Positions 16,612 to 25,122 of a stretch of DNA of 64,000 nucleotides are shown piece after piece. The position numbers were made by a program, and so were the translations under genes. The notes under the pieces are model-generated. The model searched no databases. It was not told the origin of the DNA and worked only from the letters and a program-made list of their open reading frames with translations. Positions within the stretch are counted from its first letter, which is position 1, and every line of letters begins with the position of its first letter. Origin of the DNA: Actinomycetota bacterium (lineage in GTDB: Bacteria > Actinomycetota > Acidimicrobiia > Acidimicrobiales > RAAP-2); NCBI GenBank assembly GCA_009699875.1, contig WLNI01000001.1, positions 1,403,521 to 1,467,520 on the forward strand. The letters run 5' to 3'.

Positions 16612-18180
16612 GTGCTACTGCCTGAACAACTAGGGATGATGGCCGAGGCCTACCCAGAAAAAGTCGCGTATTCAGTACTTGATCAGGGGGTACTCACCTT
16701 TGGCGAGTGGGACCGAATGGCGAACCGTATAGGGCGTGGTTTGGCGCGACGTGGGCTCCGAACTGGAGAAAGGGTGGGACTCCATACTCCTCACGAAGAT
16801 GCAGTCCCGTGGCTTATCGCCTATGCAGCAGTTCATCGGGCAGGTGGAGTCGTCGTCCCCATGAACCCACGACTTTCAGTTCCTGAAGTCACCAGAATGA
16901 TGTCACATTCTGGTGCTCGAATGGTGCTGGCTGGAAAGCCACAGCTTTCGATTTATGAAGAATTGCCAGAGGTGTTTGAGGGAGTCGAACTTGCGTTGGA
17001 GTTTGTCATTGATCTTGAACCACATGAACGAGATCAGTTGATCGGCCGTCGTCAACGAGTCCGATGGGATGACCTCCTGGATGAAGATGAAGATGATTTT
17101 CAGGTTTCACTAACCGATGATGATCTTGCAGATATCCTCTACACCTCTGGAACAACGGGGAAGCCAAAGGGTGTAGCGGTTCGGCACGGGAATGCGTCTT
17201 TGGTCCCAGGAGGTGTCCCAAAGTGGTCTGGTAACAGATGGCTCCACGCCAGTCCGTACTACACGTTCGCAGGATCATCATTTATTTACAACCCGATGAA
17301 GTTAGGGATGGAAGGCGTGTACATGCCTCGCTTTGATGCCGCTCGTTGGTTTGATGCTGTCGAAGAGATTCGACCTCTAGCTGTGTTTCTTGTCCCGGCA
17401 ATGGCGCATTTGCTCATGGCGCATGAGCGATTTTCCGTTGCTGACCTAGGTTCGATCTACATGTGTTCTGTAGGGTCTGCTCCGTTGGCACCTCATGCGC
17501 TTGAGGCGCTTCAAGAACGCATGCCTGATGCTTCGGTCTCGAATAACTACGGAATGACAGAAGCTGGTTCGGCCTACTGCGTCATGCCAAAAGGCGAAGC
17601 GGTCCGTCGGCCAGGCTCAGTCGGTCAGCCGGCACCACCTGCCAAAGTTCGAATTGTTGACAGTCAAGATGGAGAAGTTACAGCAGGTGAGATCGGCGAA
17701 GTCCATCTCCAAATGCCAGGCCGCCAGCGCGAGTATTTCAATGATCCCGAAGCAAGCGCAGCGCTGTGGGGATCAGATGGGTGGATTCGAACTGGGGATG
17801 TCGGGAAAATCGACAGCGATGGTTATCTCTACATTATTGGGCGACAGAAAGACGTCATCATTCGTGGTGGAAATAACGTGCACGCGTCAGACGTTGAACA
17901 CGTAATTTCTTCCCACCCTGACGTCCTTGAAGTTGGCGTGGTGGGGATTGAACATGAGGTTCTCGGTGAAGACGTCGTCGCTGCAGTTGTATTGAAGTCT
18001 GGTGCTACGCCAAACCCTGACGAACTTCGAGCGTTTACCTTGCAGCAACTCACCAGTTACAAAGTTCCTCGACGCTGGTATGTCGTTGACTCGCTTCCTC
18101 GAAATCCAACGGGGAAAGTCATTAAACCTGAGTTGAAATCGATGTTGGCATTGCTCGAACCCTACGTCGCCTCCCCCTAA
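16612..18180 (+). CDS. AMP-forming acyl-CoA synthetase / ligase
   Basis: A 522-residue ANL-superfamily ligase that activates a carboxylic acid to acyl-AMP and then acyl-CoA. Core motifs in order: the P-loop YTSGTTGKPKG (about 177), NNYGMTEAG (about 311), WIRTGDVGKIDSDGYLYIIG (about 388), GRQKDVIIRGGNNV hinge (about 407) and the catalytic Lys in NPTGKVIK near the C-terminus. The start is GTG at 16612 after a GGGGGGAC ribosome-binding site. It is divergent from the SDR-TetR-aminotransferase operon and may share its operator, which would link acid activation to that operon. Substrate is unknown; a medium-chain or ring acid is plausible. Confidence 0.92.
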   Translation: MLLPEQLGMMAEAYPEKVAYSVLDQGVLTFGEWDRMANRIGRGLARRGLRTGERVGLHTPHEDAVPWLIAYAAVHRAGGVVVPMNPRLSVPEVTRMMSHSGARMVLAGKPQLSIYEELPEVFEGVELALEFVIDLEPHERDQLIGRRQRVRWDDLLDEDEDDFQVSLTDDDLADILYTSGTTGKPKGVAVRHGNASLVPGGVPKWSGNRWLHASPYYTFAGSSFIYNPMKLGMEGVYMPRFDAARWFDAVEEIRPLAVFLVPAMAHLLMAHERFSVADLGSIYMCSVGSAPLAPHALEALQERMPDASVSNNYGMTEAGSAYCVMPKGEAVRRPGSVGQPAPPAKVRIVDSQDGEVTAGEIGEVHLQMPGRQREYFNDPEASAALWGSDGWIRTGDVGKIDSDGYLYIIGRQKDVIIRGGNNVHASDVEHVISSHPDVLEVGVVGIEHEVLGEDVVAAVVLKSGATPNPDELRAFTLQQLTSYKVPRRWYVVDSLPRNPTGKVIKPELKSMLALLEPYVASP

Positions 18181-18282
18181 GCCAGGCAAGAAAATGCTGG
18201 AAATCATCTGAGTTTGATTGTTGAGTGGGCTTTCCTCCACAATAGAGTTCACACGTGATCGTGAATTCGTCACGGGAAGGGT

Positions 18283-18295
18283 CCGGAACTTCCGG
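18283..18295. promoter_or_regulatory. Palindrome CCGGAA-C-TTCCGG upstream of aldolase gene
   Basis: A perfect 13-bp palindrome sits 22 bp before the aldolase ATG (18318), just upstream of its AGGAGG ribosome-binding site. A second weaker pairing, CGTGA...TCACG, lies about 10 bp further upstream. The arrangement suits a repressor site or a short mRNA hairpin. No regulator gene is adjacent. Confidence 0.4.
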
Positions 18296-18317
18296 CCGAA
18301 TGAGGAGGTTGGTTTCG

Positions 18318-18965
18318 ATGGCCCAATTTGTAGAGAACGCACCGGAAGTTGTCTTAGCGACGGCGAAGGAAATGTTGAAGAAGGGCCTGGTCGAAGGGAC
18401 AGCTGGAAACATCTCTGCTCGCCAGGAAGACGGAACGATCTGCATCACGCCTTCCTCAATTGATTATGAAGAGATGACCCTTGAAGACCTCGTCATCATC
18501 GACATAGACGGTGAGCTTGTGAGTGGCACGAGGGCACCGTCGTCTGAGAAGCTCCTCCACCTTGCGGCACTGCGGGCTTACGATGATGTTGGATCAGTCA
18601 TCCATTCTCACCCGGTCTACGCCACCATGTTCGCTGTTGCACACCTACCCGTTCCTGCATGTATCGATGAGTTCGCAATTTTCATTGGGGGAGACGTGAG
18701 AGTCACGGAGTATGCAATGAGTGGCTCTGATGAGCTCGGCGATCAAGCAGTCAAAGCGCTCAAAGACCGCGGTGCAGCGCTGATTGCAAACCATGGAATG
18801 GTGGCCGTTGGCCCGAATCCAAAGAAAGCACTCCACATCACCGCACTCGTCGAGCGCAGTGCGCAGATCATTTGGGGGGCTGGTCGACTTGGTGAGATCC
18901 ACGAACTTCCAGAAAGCGTAAATACAACCTTTGCGAGTTACTACGAGTACATGCGTAAAGGTTAA
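18318..18965 (+). CDS. Class II aldolase/adducin-family protein (fuculose-phosphate aldolase-like)
   Basis: About 215 residues, usual length for L-fuculose-/L-ribulose-phosphate aldolase-epimerase relatives. Visible landmarks: GTAGNISAR near residue 30, the Ser-Ser-Glu phosphate/acid site SSEKLLH (about 76), zinc ligands in IHSHPVY (about 95), and the third His in ANHGMVAVG (about 157). Such enzymes cleave phosphorylated or free hydroxy-keto compounds to a C2/C3 aldehyde plus dihydroxyacetone-type or pyruvate-type products. ATG 18318 has AGGAGG 9 nt upstream. It is followed after 2 bp by a RidA-family gene, so the two are co-translated. The neighbourhood suggests cleavage of a hydroxy acid (inference). 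Confidence 0.88.
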   Translation: MAQFVENAPEVVLATAKEMLKKGLVEGTAGNISARQEDGTICITPSSIDYEEMTLEDLVIIDIDGELVSGTRAPSSEKLLHLAALRAYDDVGSVIHSHPVYATMFAVAHLPVPACIDEFAIFIGGDVRVTEYAMSGSDELGDQAVKALKDRGAALIANHGMVAVGPNPKKALHITALVERSAQIIWGAGRLGEIHELPESVNTTFASYYEYMRKG

Positions 18966-18967
18966 TT

Positions 18968-19438
18968 ATGAGTCAAGTGATCCGTCAGCGGATTGCTGAC
19001 CTTGGGCTTGTCTTGCATGGTCCACACCCACCACACGACCCGCTAGTTGCAGTGGTTATTTTTGAGCGAACTGCTCGCACCTCTGGTCAACTCCCGCGAA
19101 TTGACGGGCAACTGACCTGTATTGGCCACCTCGGGAACGACGTCACCGTTGAGGAGGGTCGTGAAGCTGCTGCAGTGTGTGCATTGAATGCGCTTGCTGT
19201 TCTTGAAGAGGCTCTGGGGGATCTTGATCGCATTGAACGCGTGATGAGTGTCACTGGCTACGTCGCTTCGGCCCCAGACTTCCATGAGCAACCGGCCGTG
19301 ATTGACGGAGCGAGTGCGATCCTCTTCGATATTTTTGGAGAGGCTGGGCGACATAGTCGTTCCGCTCTTGGTGTCGCAGCCCTTCCGCGAGGTGGCGCTG
19401 TTGAGATCGAGGTGGTTGTCGCTCTTAAGAACGGTTGA
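18968..19438 (+). CDS. RidA/YjgF/YER057c family protein
   Basis: A 156-residue RidA-type protein. The segment TARTSGQLPRIDGQLTCIGH (about 36-55) is the family start, and SRSALGVAALPRGGAVEIEV (about 129-148) carries the conserved Arg that in RidA binds the carboxylate of imine/enamine intermediates. RidA deaminates reactive 2-aminoacrylate; catabolic-operon paralogues often hydrolyse related imines or carbamates. It lies 2 bp after the aldolase gene and faces the VOC gene with a 27-bp gap. The pairing suggests it acts on a side product of the aldolase or dehydrogenase steps. Confidence 0.88.
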   Translation: MSQVIRQRIADLGLVLHGPHPPHDPLVAVVIFERTARTSGQLPRIDGQLTCIGHLGNDVTVEEGREAAAVCALNALAVLEEALGDLDRIERVMSVTGYVASAPDFHEQPAVIDGASAILFDIFGEAGRHSRSALGVAALPRGGAVEIEVVVALKNG

Positions 19439-19465
19439 CTCTTAGGGTGATCCTCGGGGATGGGT

Positions 19466-19912
19466 TTATTTGGCGAACTCCCACCACTGAATTTCGCACA
19501 TCATGGGGAGGACGTAGCGCACGTACATTGAGTGGATCTTGACGACTCCCTGGTCATCAATAATCCTCTCAATCAGATCAACTCGATCATCGTGTTTCGC
19601 GTATTCTCTTGCCCTATCTTCGACTCCTTGCAATTCTTCGCTCGTCTGGACCAAAAACCCAAAGTGATCAAGCCGGGGGCACGTCATTGGCTCTTTCTCG
19701 GCGATGAGGAAAATAAATTGGTCCCATTGCAGACAGGACAAAATAAGTTTCTCGTCCGGGATTGTCATCTGTTCGAGTTCTGTGAAACCGAAGACGTCTT
19801 CCCAGAACCTAGCGATATCTTTTCGATTCGCGTCATTGAGTAACTCAGCAGGAAGACTCATTGCAACATGATTCATTTTTGGTGAACCAGATGGATAAAA
19901 CGGATGAATCAT
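19466..19912 (-). CDS. VOC (glyoxalase/dioxygenase-like) family protein
   Basis: A 148-residue protein of the vicinal-oxygen-chelate fold: KMNHVAMSLP with a first-position His (about residue 15), FWEDVFGFTELE (37-48), LDHFGFLVQT with a second His, then a C-terminal acidic segment ending in CEIQWWEF. The three metal-ligand positions (His, His, Glu) are plausibly present. VOC proteins include glyoxalases, epimerases and extradiol dioxygenases; which one cannot be told. The ATG has GAGAGGA 9 nt upstream. It lies 32 bp downstream of the Zn-alcohol dehydrogenase on the same strand, so they may be co-transcribed. Confidence 0.75.
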   Translation of the reverse strand: MIHPFYPSGSPKMNHVAMSLPAELLNDANRKDIARFWEDVFGFTELEQMTIPDEKLILSCLQWDQFIFLIAEKEPMTCPRLDHFGFLVQTSEELQGVEDRAREYAKHDDRVDLIERIIDDQGVVKIHSMYVRYVLPMMCEIQWWEFAK

Positions 19913-19944
19913 TGGTTTATTCCTCTCTTACGTTGGTGTTTCTC

Positions 19945-20994
19945 TTACAACCATGGCGCAACCAGTACTTTCCCTGCAACTCGGCCTTGAGAGATATTGA
20001 CAAGTGCATCTCCCAGTCCAGCCAGTGAGACGTCCTCAGGCTCAAGAATTTTTTCCGAAGGAAACGACGGATCATTGAGGAGCGCAAGTGCATCTTCAAA
20101 GCCAAATTTGTCGTAGATAAAACTACCGATGATTTGAAGTTCATTAAGGATGAGGCGATTGGGATCAAATGAGGGATGTTCAATCCCAGAGCCAACCAGC
20201 ACAAGCACTCCGCCTCGGCGAAGTTGGTTGAATCCTGCCTCCATCGCAGCTTTCTTCCCGGAACATTCAAAGACCACACTGACTGGATTCTCGGTAATGT
20301 GCTCTGGCTCCCACGAGGGAAATATTTCGAGCTCCGAGGGCTCAGCGACTCGATGCGCTCCTAGCTGAAGCGCAAGATCCCGGCGGGGTTGAGATGGCTC
20401 GACCACAGTGATCGGCCCGATCCCACGGTGTCGCAAGACGGCCAGTGTGAGCGCTCCAATTGGGCCTGCCCCAATAATCATTGCTGAATCATCAGCTGTA
20501 ATTTTTGATTGGGTGACTGCGTGGAGGGCCACGGCTAATGGTTCAGCAAGAGTCGCGCTTCGAGGATCAAGGCCATCAGGCATTCTCAAGAGGGAGTTGA
20601 CGGGAGCCACTTTGTAACGAGCGAATGCTCCATCGTATGCATCTGAGATTTGACCCGTTCGGTTTTCGCACTGTGAAGGCTTACCTTCTTGACAACGGCG
20701 ACAGACCCCACATTTTGGAGTCATCCCTCCCACGACAGCTTCACCGACGCTCCAGTCAGTGACACCGTCGCCCAGGGCAACAATCGTCCCCGTCCATTCG
20801 TGTCCCGCTACTGAGCCAGGTTTATCAGACCACCCCTCAAGCAACATATGAATATCGGTGCCACAGATTCCGCATCGATCAATTTCAATCAAGACGCATT
20901 CTGGGGCCGGGGAGGGAACAGGGCGAGTTTCTACGGGAATATTTCCCGCTCCTTGGTATGCCGCAACGGGCATGTCAGTCGGTAGCTTTTTCAT
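19945..20994 (-). CDS. Zinc-dependent MDR alcohol dehydrogenase
   Basis: A 349-residue medium-chain dehydrogenase/reductase. Catalytic zinc ligands are Cys44 (CGICGTD) and His65-Glu66 (AGHEW). The structural zinc is bound by Cys95, Cys98, Cys101 and Cys109. The Rossmann motif is GAGPIGALTL, followed by VEPSQPRRDLA for NAD(P) binding. It resembles threonine/sorbitol/butanediol dehydrogenases. I chose ATG 20994 because of the strong GGGGGGT ribosome-binding site; the frame is open 228 nt further, but that part would overlap the divergent RraA-like gene. Together with the D-2-hydroxyacid dehydrogenase and aldolase nearby it fits oxidation of a sugar-acid or diol (inference). Confidence 0.9.
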   Translation of the reverse strand: MKKLPTDMPVAAYQGAGNIPVETRPVPSPAPECVLIEIDRCGICGTDIHMLLEGWSDKPGSVAGHEWTGTIVALGDGVTDWSVGEAVVGGMTPKCGVCRRCQEGKPSQCENRTGQISDAYDGAFARYKVAPVNSLLRMPDGLDPRSATLAEPLAVALHAVTQSKITADDSAMIIGAGPIGALTLAVLRHRGIGPITVVEPSQPRRDLALQLGAHRVAEPSELEIFPSWEPEHITENPVSVVFECSGKKAAMEAGFNQLRRGGVLVLVGSGIEHPSFDPNRLILNELQIIGSFIYDKFGFEDALALLNDPSFPSEKILEPEDVSLAGLGDALVNISQGRVAGKVLVAPWL

Positions 20995-21007
20995 TGCACC
21001 CCCCAGT

Positions 21008-21037
21008 ACAACGATGAGCATAGGCGATTCTCGTTGT
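21008..21037. promoter_or_regulatory. Inverted repeat ACAACGA-N16-TCGTTGT in divergent promoter
   Basis: Perfect 7-bp arms at 21008-21014 and 21031-21037 lie in the 73-bp space between the alcohol dehydrogenase and the RraA-like gene. A further CGTTG copy occurs just before the latter's ATG. This would suit a dimeric regulator controlling both genes. Confidence 0.4.
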
Positions 21038-21067
21038 TGGTCTCTATGGTGACCTATCGTCGTTGAA

Positions 21068-21700
21068 ATGGAGAACAATGCCACCGCCACACTTGCCCAA
21101 CTAGGTGCAGCCACTCTTGGCGAATCTGGGGCACGACGAATGGCGTCTCGAATTCGGCCAGTATGGAGAGGAGCAGCACTGTGTGCACCGGCCTTTTCGA
21201 TCCAATGTGCTCCAGGTGACAATCTCGGAATTCATGTAGGCCTCACCCGGGCACCTCGTGGGAGCGTGCTTGTAGCCAACGTAGGAGAAATCCCTGAGCG
21301 GGGATACTGGGGTGAAGTGCTCACCACTGCCGCTCTTGCCAAGGGAATAGCGGGCCTTGTCATCGATGGATGTGTCCGCGACATTGCAGCGCTCGAAGCC
21401 GGTGGCTTCCCAGTGTTCTCGACAGGAGTCTCGTTGCCTGGTGCGACAAAGTCTCTGCCAGGAGTTACCGGAGCGTCGGTGCAAGTTGGTGGTGTCAGTG
21501 TGGTGACTGGAGACTGGGTCGTTGGTGATGTCGACGGCGTTGTTGTCGTGCCGCAACACATCCTTGATGAGGTTGTGGCTGCTGGTCAGGCGCGATTCGA
21601 TAAGGAAGGAGAGATGTTTCGTTCCTTGAATGAGGGTGCAACAACGGTGGAACTTTTAGATCTCGATGAGTCCTTGATTCGGGATGACTCTGAATCGTAA
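21068..21700 (+). CDS. RraA-like / HMG-CHA aldolase-family protein
   Basis: A 210-residue protein of the RraA fold. Conserved segments are GYWGEVLTTAALAKGIAGLV (about 79-98), IDGCVRDIAALEAGGFPVFS (about 99-118), with the Arg-Asp pair that contacts substrate and metal in aldolase members, and GDWVVGDVDGVVVVP (about 139-153). The family holds both the RNase E regulator RraA and 4-hydroxy-4-methyl-2-oxoglutarate/oxaloacetate-cleaving aldolases. In this neighbourhood the aldolase/decarboxylase role is more likely. No ribosome-binding site is evident before ATG 21068, so the mRNA may be leaderless. It ends directly against the convergent hydroxyacid dehydrogenase stop with no gap. Confidence 0.82.
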   Translation: MENNATATLAQLGAATLGESGARRMASRIRPVWRGAALCAPAFSIQCAPGDNLGIHVGLTRAPRGSVLVANVGEIPERGYWGEVLTTAALAKGIAGLVIDGCVRDIAALEAGGFPVFSTGVSLPGATKSLPGVTGASVQVGGVSVVTGDWVVGDVDGVVVVPQHILDEVVAAGQARFDKEGEMFRSLNEGATTVELLDLDESLIRDDSES

Positions 21701-22651
21701 TTAGCCAAGCACAATATTGATAGGTGTTTGCCCTGCGAGGACGGCACAGACCCCCTGACTCGCAAGACGAGCCATGTTCATGCGTGTTTCGACCGTAGCG
21801 CTCCCAATATGGGGCAGGAGCACTGTTCGAGGAGCTGTCAAGATTCGTGGATTGATTGCTGGTTCTCCATCAAAGACATCGAGGCCGGCTCCAAAAAGTT
21901 TTCCGGCTTCAAGTGCATCGACAAGTGCGTCTTCGTCAATGACGGGACCGCGTGACGTATTAACCAACGTAGAAGTTGGATGAAACATTGCGAACTCTTC
22001 AGGCCCAATGAGATGGTGAGTTTCAGGAGTGAGCGGGACGTGAACGCTCAGCACATCAGATTGCTCAATGAGTGACAACAACGATGCAACATAACCCGGA
22101 TGACCCGTGGGGGTGCGGGTGTGGTGAAGGACAGTCATGCCAAATCCCTCGGCACGGCGCGCCACTTCCTGCCCAATTCGACCATAGCCAACGAGACCCA
22201 AAGTGGCGCCGTGAATATCGTGAGCGAGGTGGTCAAGAAAACCCCACCCCTTCCATGTCCCATCGCGGAGATCGGCTTCGGCGGTGGAGGTTTGACGCCG
22301 CGTTGCCAAGATAAGTAAAAACGTGAGGTCTGCGGTGGTTTGATCTAAGACGCCTGGTGTATTACAGACTGAAAGTCCAAGACGATGCGCTGATGCAACA
22401 TCGACATTGTCGTAGCCAACGGCAGCGTTGGCTACGACTTTAAGCAGTCCAGAAGCGCCGGCTTGAAGGATTTCCCCCGTGATCTGATCAGTGAGCATCG
22501 AAATAATTGCGTCGACACCCGGCGCAAGATCTCGAAGTTCGTCTGGTGAATATGGAGCATCATTCTCTGACGACACAATTTCATGGCCAGCTTCCACCAA
22601 CGGGTCAAGACCCCCAGGTGGAACATGGCGGGTCACGAGAACTCGTGCCAC
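21701..22651 (-). CDS. D-2-hydroxyacid dehydrogenase (glyoxylate/hydroxypyruvate reductase-like)
   Basis: A 316-residue D-isomer-specific 2-hydroxyacid dehydrogenase. The NAD loop GLVGYGRIGQ is near residue 150, the catalytic Arg in LVNTSRGPVID, the Glu in LDVFDGEP and the His in LLPHIGSATVETR. The N-terminal LVTRHVPPGGLDPL and the ANAAVGYDNVDV segment resemble glyoxylate reductases. It uses NAD(P)H to interconvert 2-oxoacids and D-2-hydroxyacids in the cytosol. It starts with GTG and follows the cupin gene after 6 bp. Glyoxylate could come from the ureidoglycolate-lyase-like protein next door (inference). Confidence 0.9.
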   Translation of the reverse strand: MARVLVTRHVPPGGLDPLVEAGHEIVSSENDAPYSPDELRDLAPGVDAIISMLTDQITGEILQAGASGLLKVVANAAVGYDNVDVASAHRLGLSVCNTPGVLDQTTADLTFLLILATRRQTSTAEADLRDGTWKGWGFLDHLAHDIHGATLGLVGYGRIGQEVARRAEGFGMTVLHHTRTPTGHPGYVASLLSLIEQSDVLSVHVPLTPETHHLIGPEEFAMFHPTSTLVNTSRGPVIDEDALVDALEAGKLFGAGLDVFDGEPAINPRILTAPRTVLLPHIGSATVETRMNMARLASQGVCAVLAGQTPINIVLG

Positions 22652-22657
22652 AGATAT

Positions 22658-23041
22658 TTAGTGGTTGGTGTAATCGATTGGTCCAGCACCCTTGACGCCA
22701 ATGGCAAAACAAAAGCAGTGGATTGGGGCGTGGTCACTGACGGGGCGAAGGGTGTGCACGATGTCAGGTGGGATATGAACGAGATCACCTTGACGGATTT
22801 CACGTTCGTCGTCACCTATCGTCATGATTCCTCGACCATTAAGGACGTAGTAAAACTCGTGAGTTGGGTGTGAGTGGGGTTCGACGAAACCACCTCCAGC
22901 AACTTCAAATTCATTAACAAGTTCCAGAAAGCCCCCATCTGTCATGTCCTTAAACTCACGGGATTTCACCATCCACCACACAGGAACGGTCCCGTTATGC
23001 TCAACGATTGGCTCTACGTCTTCAATGCTTCGTACATCCAT
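22658..23041 (-). CDS. Small cupin-domain protein
   Basis: About 127 residues forming one cupin barrel. Motif 1 reads EPHSHPTHEFYYVLNGRG, with the His, His and Glu metal ligands, and motif 2 reads IPPDIVHTLRP with the final His. Such single cupins are metal-dependent isomerases, dioxygenases or sugar-acid binding proteins. ATG 23041 is chosen for its GAGGAGG upstream; an ATG 33 nt earlier lacks one. It heads an operon with the D-2-hydroxyacid dehydrogenase and is divergent from the ureidoglycolate-lyase-like gene. Specific function is not recognisable. Confidence 0.8.
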   Translation of the reverse strand: MDVRSIEDVEPIVEHNGTVPVWWMVKSREFKDMTDGGFLELVNEFEVAGGGFVEPHSHPTHEFYYVLNGRGIMTIGDDEREIRQGDLVHIPPDIVHTLRPVSDHAPIHCFCFAIGVKGAGPIDYTNH

Positions 23042-23127
23042 GGCTGGTTTCCTCCTCATTGGAATGAGCGTCATATTAGTGCGTATGGTTGGTGGAGCAA
23101 GGTTGAGAAAGGATCAGTGAAACTCCT

Positions 23128-23646
23128 ATGTCAAAGAGTGAACATCCCATGCCTGTGATCCCCATTCAACCTTTCACGGAGGAAGCGTGGAGCCCATTTG
23201 GGTGGGTCCCAGTTGATGACAGCGATGATCGAGATGGAGAGCATCGACTTCACTTTGACTTGGATGATGCGCACGTCAACATCATCAGCCACTCAACAGA
23301 CGAATTGCCCACAAGCTCAGAAGGTTTCCTCTGTGAGAAGTTCTTTCGGCATGCAACGCACACACAAGTTTTAATGTCGCTTGATAATTCATGTGTTGTC
23401 GGGGTTGCCCCTCCCAATACTGATTTTTCTCAGAGCAACAGTATTGAGACAGTTCGTGCATTTTGTCTCAGACCACTAGAACCTGTTGTACTTTTCCAAG
23501 GGACGTGGCACTGGGGACCCTATCCCAGCGATGAAGAAGAAGTAAGACTTTTCAACGTACAAGGGCATGGTTTTGCCGGTGATAACGAGATGGCTGACCT
23601 TGCGAGCCTGGGACTCGTTTTGCGCTTTGCCTTCGCGTTGTCCTAA
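23128..23646 (+). CDS. Ureidoglycolate lyase (AllA)-like protein
   Basis: A 172-residue protein of the AllA/ureidoglycolate hydrolase fold: IPIQPFTEEAWSPFGWV at the start, FFRHATHTQVLMSL (about 71-84), VVGVAPPN, VRAFCLRPLEPVVLFQGTWH (about 111-130) and a C-terminal VQGHGF. AllA releases glyoxylate and urea from ureidoglycolate in purine-base catabolism; other members act on different carboxylates. The HTQ and GTWHW motifs are well kept. It stands next to a glyoxylate-reductase-like gene, and about 10 kb from an NCS1 permease, so allantoin-like catabolism is possible, but allantoinase and allantoate amidohydrolase are absent here. The start could also be ATG 23149. Confidence 0.78.
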   Translation: MSKSEHPMPVIPIQPFTEEAWSPFGWVPVDDSDDRDGEHRLHFDLDDAHVNIISHSTDELPTSSEGFLCEKFFRHATHTQVLMSLDNSCVVGVAPPNTDFSQSNSIETVRAFCLRPLEPVVLFQGTWHWGPYPSDEEEVRLFNVQGHGFAGDNEMADLASLGLVLRFAFALS

Positions 23647-23755
23647 GGTTCAACCACGATCAAAGAACCGCTCTGCATAGATTGCAAAACGGGTCTACGA
23701 TTTGATGAAAAGCGTGCCGGGGGGCATGACGTGAAGTCAACAAGGGGGTACGAAT

Positions 23756-25081
23756 ATGCGTAATCGTTTCGTTCGTTGGATGGGGACCACAAGTGTCGCA
23801 GCAGCAGTTGTGGCATCTTCTTGTGTGGTTGTTCCATTGATGTCCGCAGCACCTGCGGGTGCTGCAACAACGGCAACTGGGAACTGTGCACAAGCCGACA
23901 AGTCGCCTGGAGTTACCTCAAAATCAATCACCACTGGGTCAATGTCGACATTGACTGGTCCAATCGCCTCAAACTTTCAGGCACTTGTTCCAGGGATAAA
24001 GGCGTACTACTCCTACATCAATGCACTTGGTGGAGTGAATGGTCGAAAGTTAAACCTCACGTACCCGCTTGATGACACTGGAAATCCAAGCCAAGACGTT
24101 ACCTTGGCCCACACGCTGATCGATCAAGACAAGGTCTTTGCAGTGGCAGGAACTGCGACCGCGTTCTTTACCCCCAACTATTTTGTTGCGACGTGTACGC
24201 CAACCTTTGGCTACAACGTCACCGGGAATTGGGCTGGTCCTCCCAATATGTTTGCCGCTGGTGGATCGGTTCAAGAGTATGGGACCAACACCTCATCGAT
24301 CATTTGGGCAATTCGACACGTTGTGAAGACGCCATCTGTCGCAGTTCTTGCCTTGGGTATTGCTGCATCACATGACTCATGCGCCGCATACATTCCTGCG
24401 CTGAAGGCGGCAGGAGTAAAAGTGAGTTACGAAGACACCAATGTCTCGTACGGTGGGAGTTTGGTGCCAGACGCCCAGAGGATGAAGGCAGCTGGGAGTA
24501 ATTACATCTTGAGTTGTATGGACATAGGAACTAATTTGAACTTGGCACGAGCCCTCAAGCAATACAACCTCAAGCCAAAACAGATGTGGCTGAGTGGGAG
24601 TGATGCGACCACACTTCAGGCGAATAAGAGCCTTATGGATGGGGTGTACTTCAATATTTCCCACGTCCCATTTACGGCATCTCAGTCCGCCTACCCAGGC
24701 CTCAAGACCTACTTGGCAGCAATGAAGAAGTACCAACCGAAGTACGTCTACGACGAAGTGGCGTTCCAGGGTTGGCAGTCAGCGTCACTCCTTGCCACTG
24801 GTCTCAAGGGAGCAGGCAAGAACCCCACGCAGTTGTCATTGATAAACGCAGTTAACTCTTTGTCTGCCTTCAATGCCGGCGGCATGACGACTCCTGTGAA
24901 CTGGACCTCGTCAGGCAGTGGTCACAATCCGCCGATCACGTATCCGACGTGTAGCGCCTATATCCAGGCGAAGGGAACCCAGTTCTACTCTGTGTTCACA
25001 AAATCACCCAAAGTGTTCCTTTGTTTTAATCAGAACAGTAAGAACCCAGTCACTGCGCCAGCTGGAACACCTGGCGGCTGA
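23756..25081 (+). CDS. ABC transporter substrate-binding protein (type 1, Liv-like)
   Basis: A 441-residue secreted periplasmic-binding-type protein. The Sec signal peptide has Arg-rich n-region, hydrophobic core AAAVVASSCVVVPLM and cleavage after APAGA (about residue 36). The mature part starts the type 1 fold with TGSMSTLTGPIASNFQALVPG, then AYYSYINALGGVNGRKLNLTY, the hallmark of branched-chain-amino-acid/amide/urea binding proteins. There is no lipobox Cys, so anchoring is unclear. A good ribosome-binding site (AGGGGG) precedes ATG 23756. It heads the importer operon of permease and two ATPases; in such organisms this family also carries aromatic acids, and possibly steroids or fatty-acid-like ligands. 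Confidence 0.9.
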   Translation: MRNRFVRWMGTTSVAAAVVASSCVVVPLMSAAPAGAATTATGNCAQADKSPGVTSKSITTGSMSTLTGPIASNFQALVPGIKAYYSYINALGGVNGRKLNLTYPLDDTGNPSQDVTLAHTLIDQDKVFAVAGTATAFFTPNYFVATCTPTFGYNVTGNWAGPPNMFAAGGSVQEYGTNTSSIIWAIRHVVKTPSVAVLALGIAASHDSCAAYIPALKAAGVKVSYEDTNVSYGGSLVPDAQRMKAAGSNYILSCMDIGTNLNLARALKQYNLKPKQMWLSGSDATTLQANKSLMDGVYFNISHVPFTASQSAYPGLKTYLAAMKKYQPKYVYDEVAFQGWQSASLLATGLKGAGKNPTQLSLINAVNSLSAFNAGGMTTPVNWTSSGSGHNPPITYPTCSAYIQAKGTQFYSVFTKSPKVFLCFNQNSKNPVTAPAGTPGG

Positions 25082-25122
25082 GAGTTCAGGTTCAGTAAGG
25101 ACTGAGAGAGGGACTGTCCGGG

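Noticed and set aside
18318..23646. Complete allantoin degradation pathway
   Set aside because: Only an AllA-like protein and a glyoxylate-reductase-like enzyme fit; allantoinase, allantoate amidohydrolase and ureidoglycine enzymes are missing.
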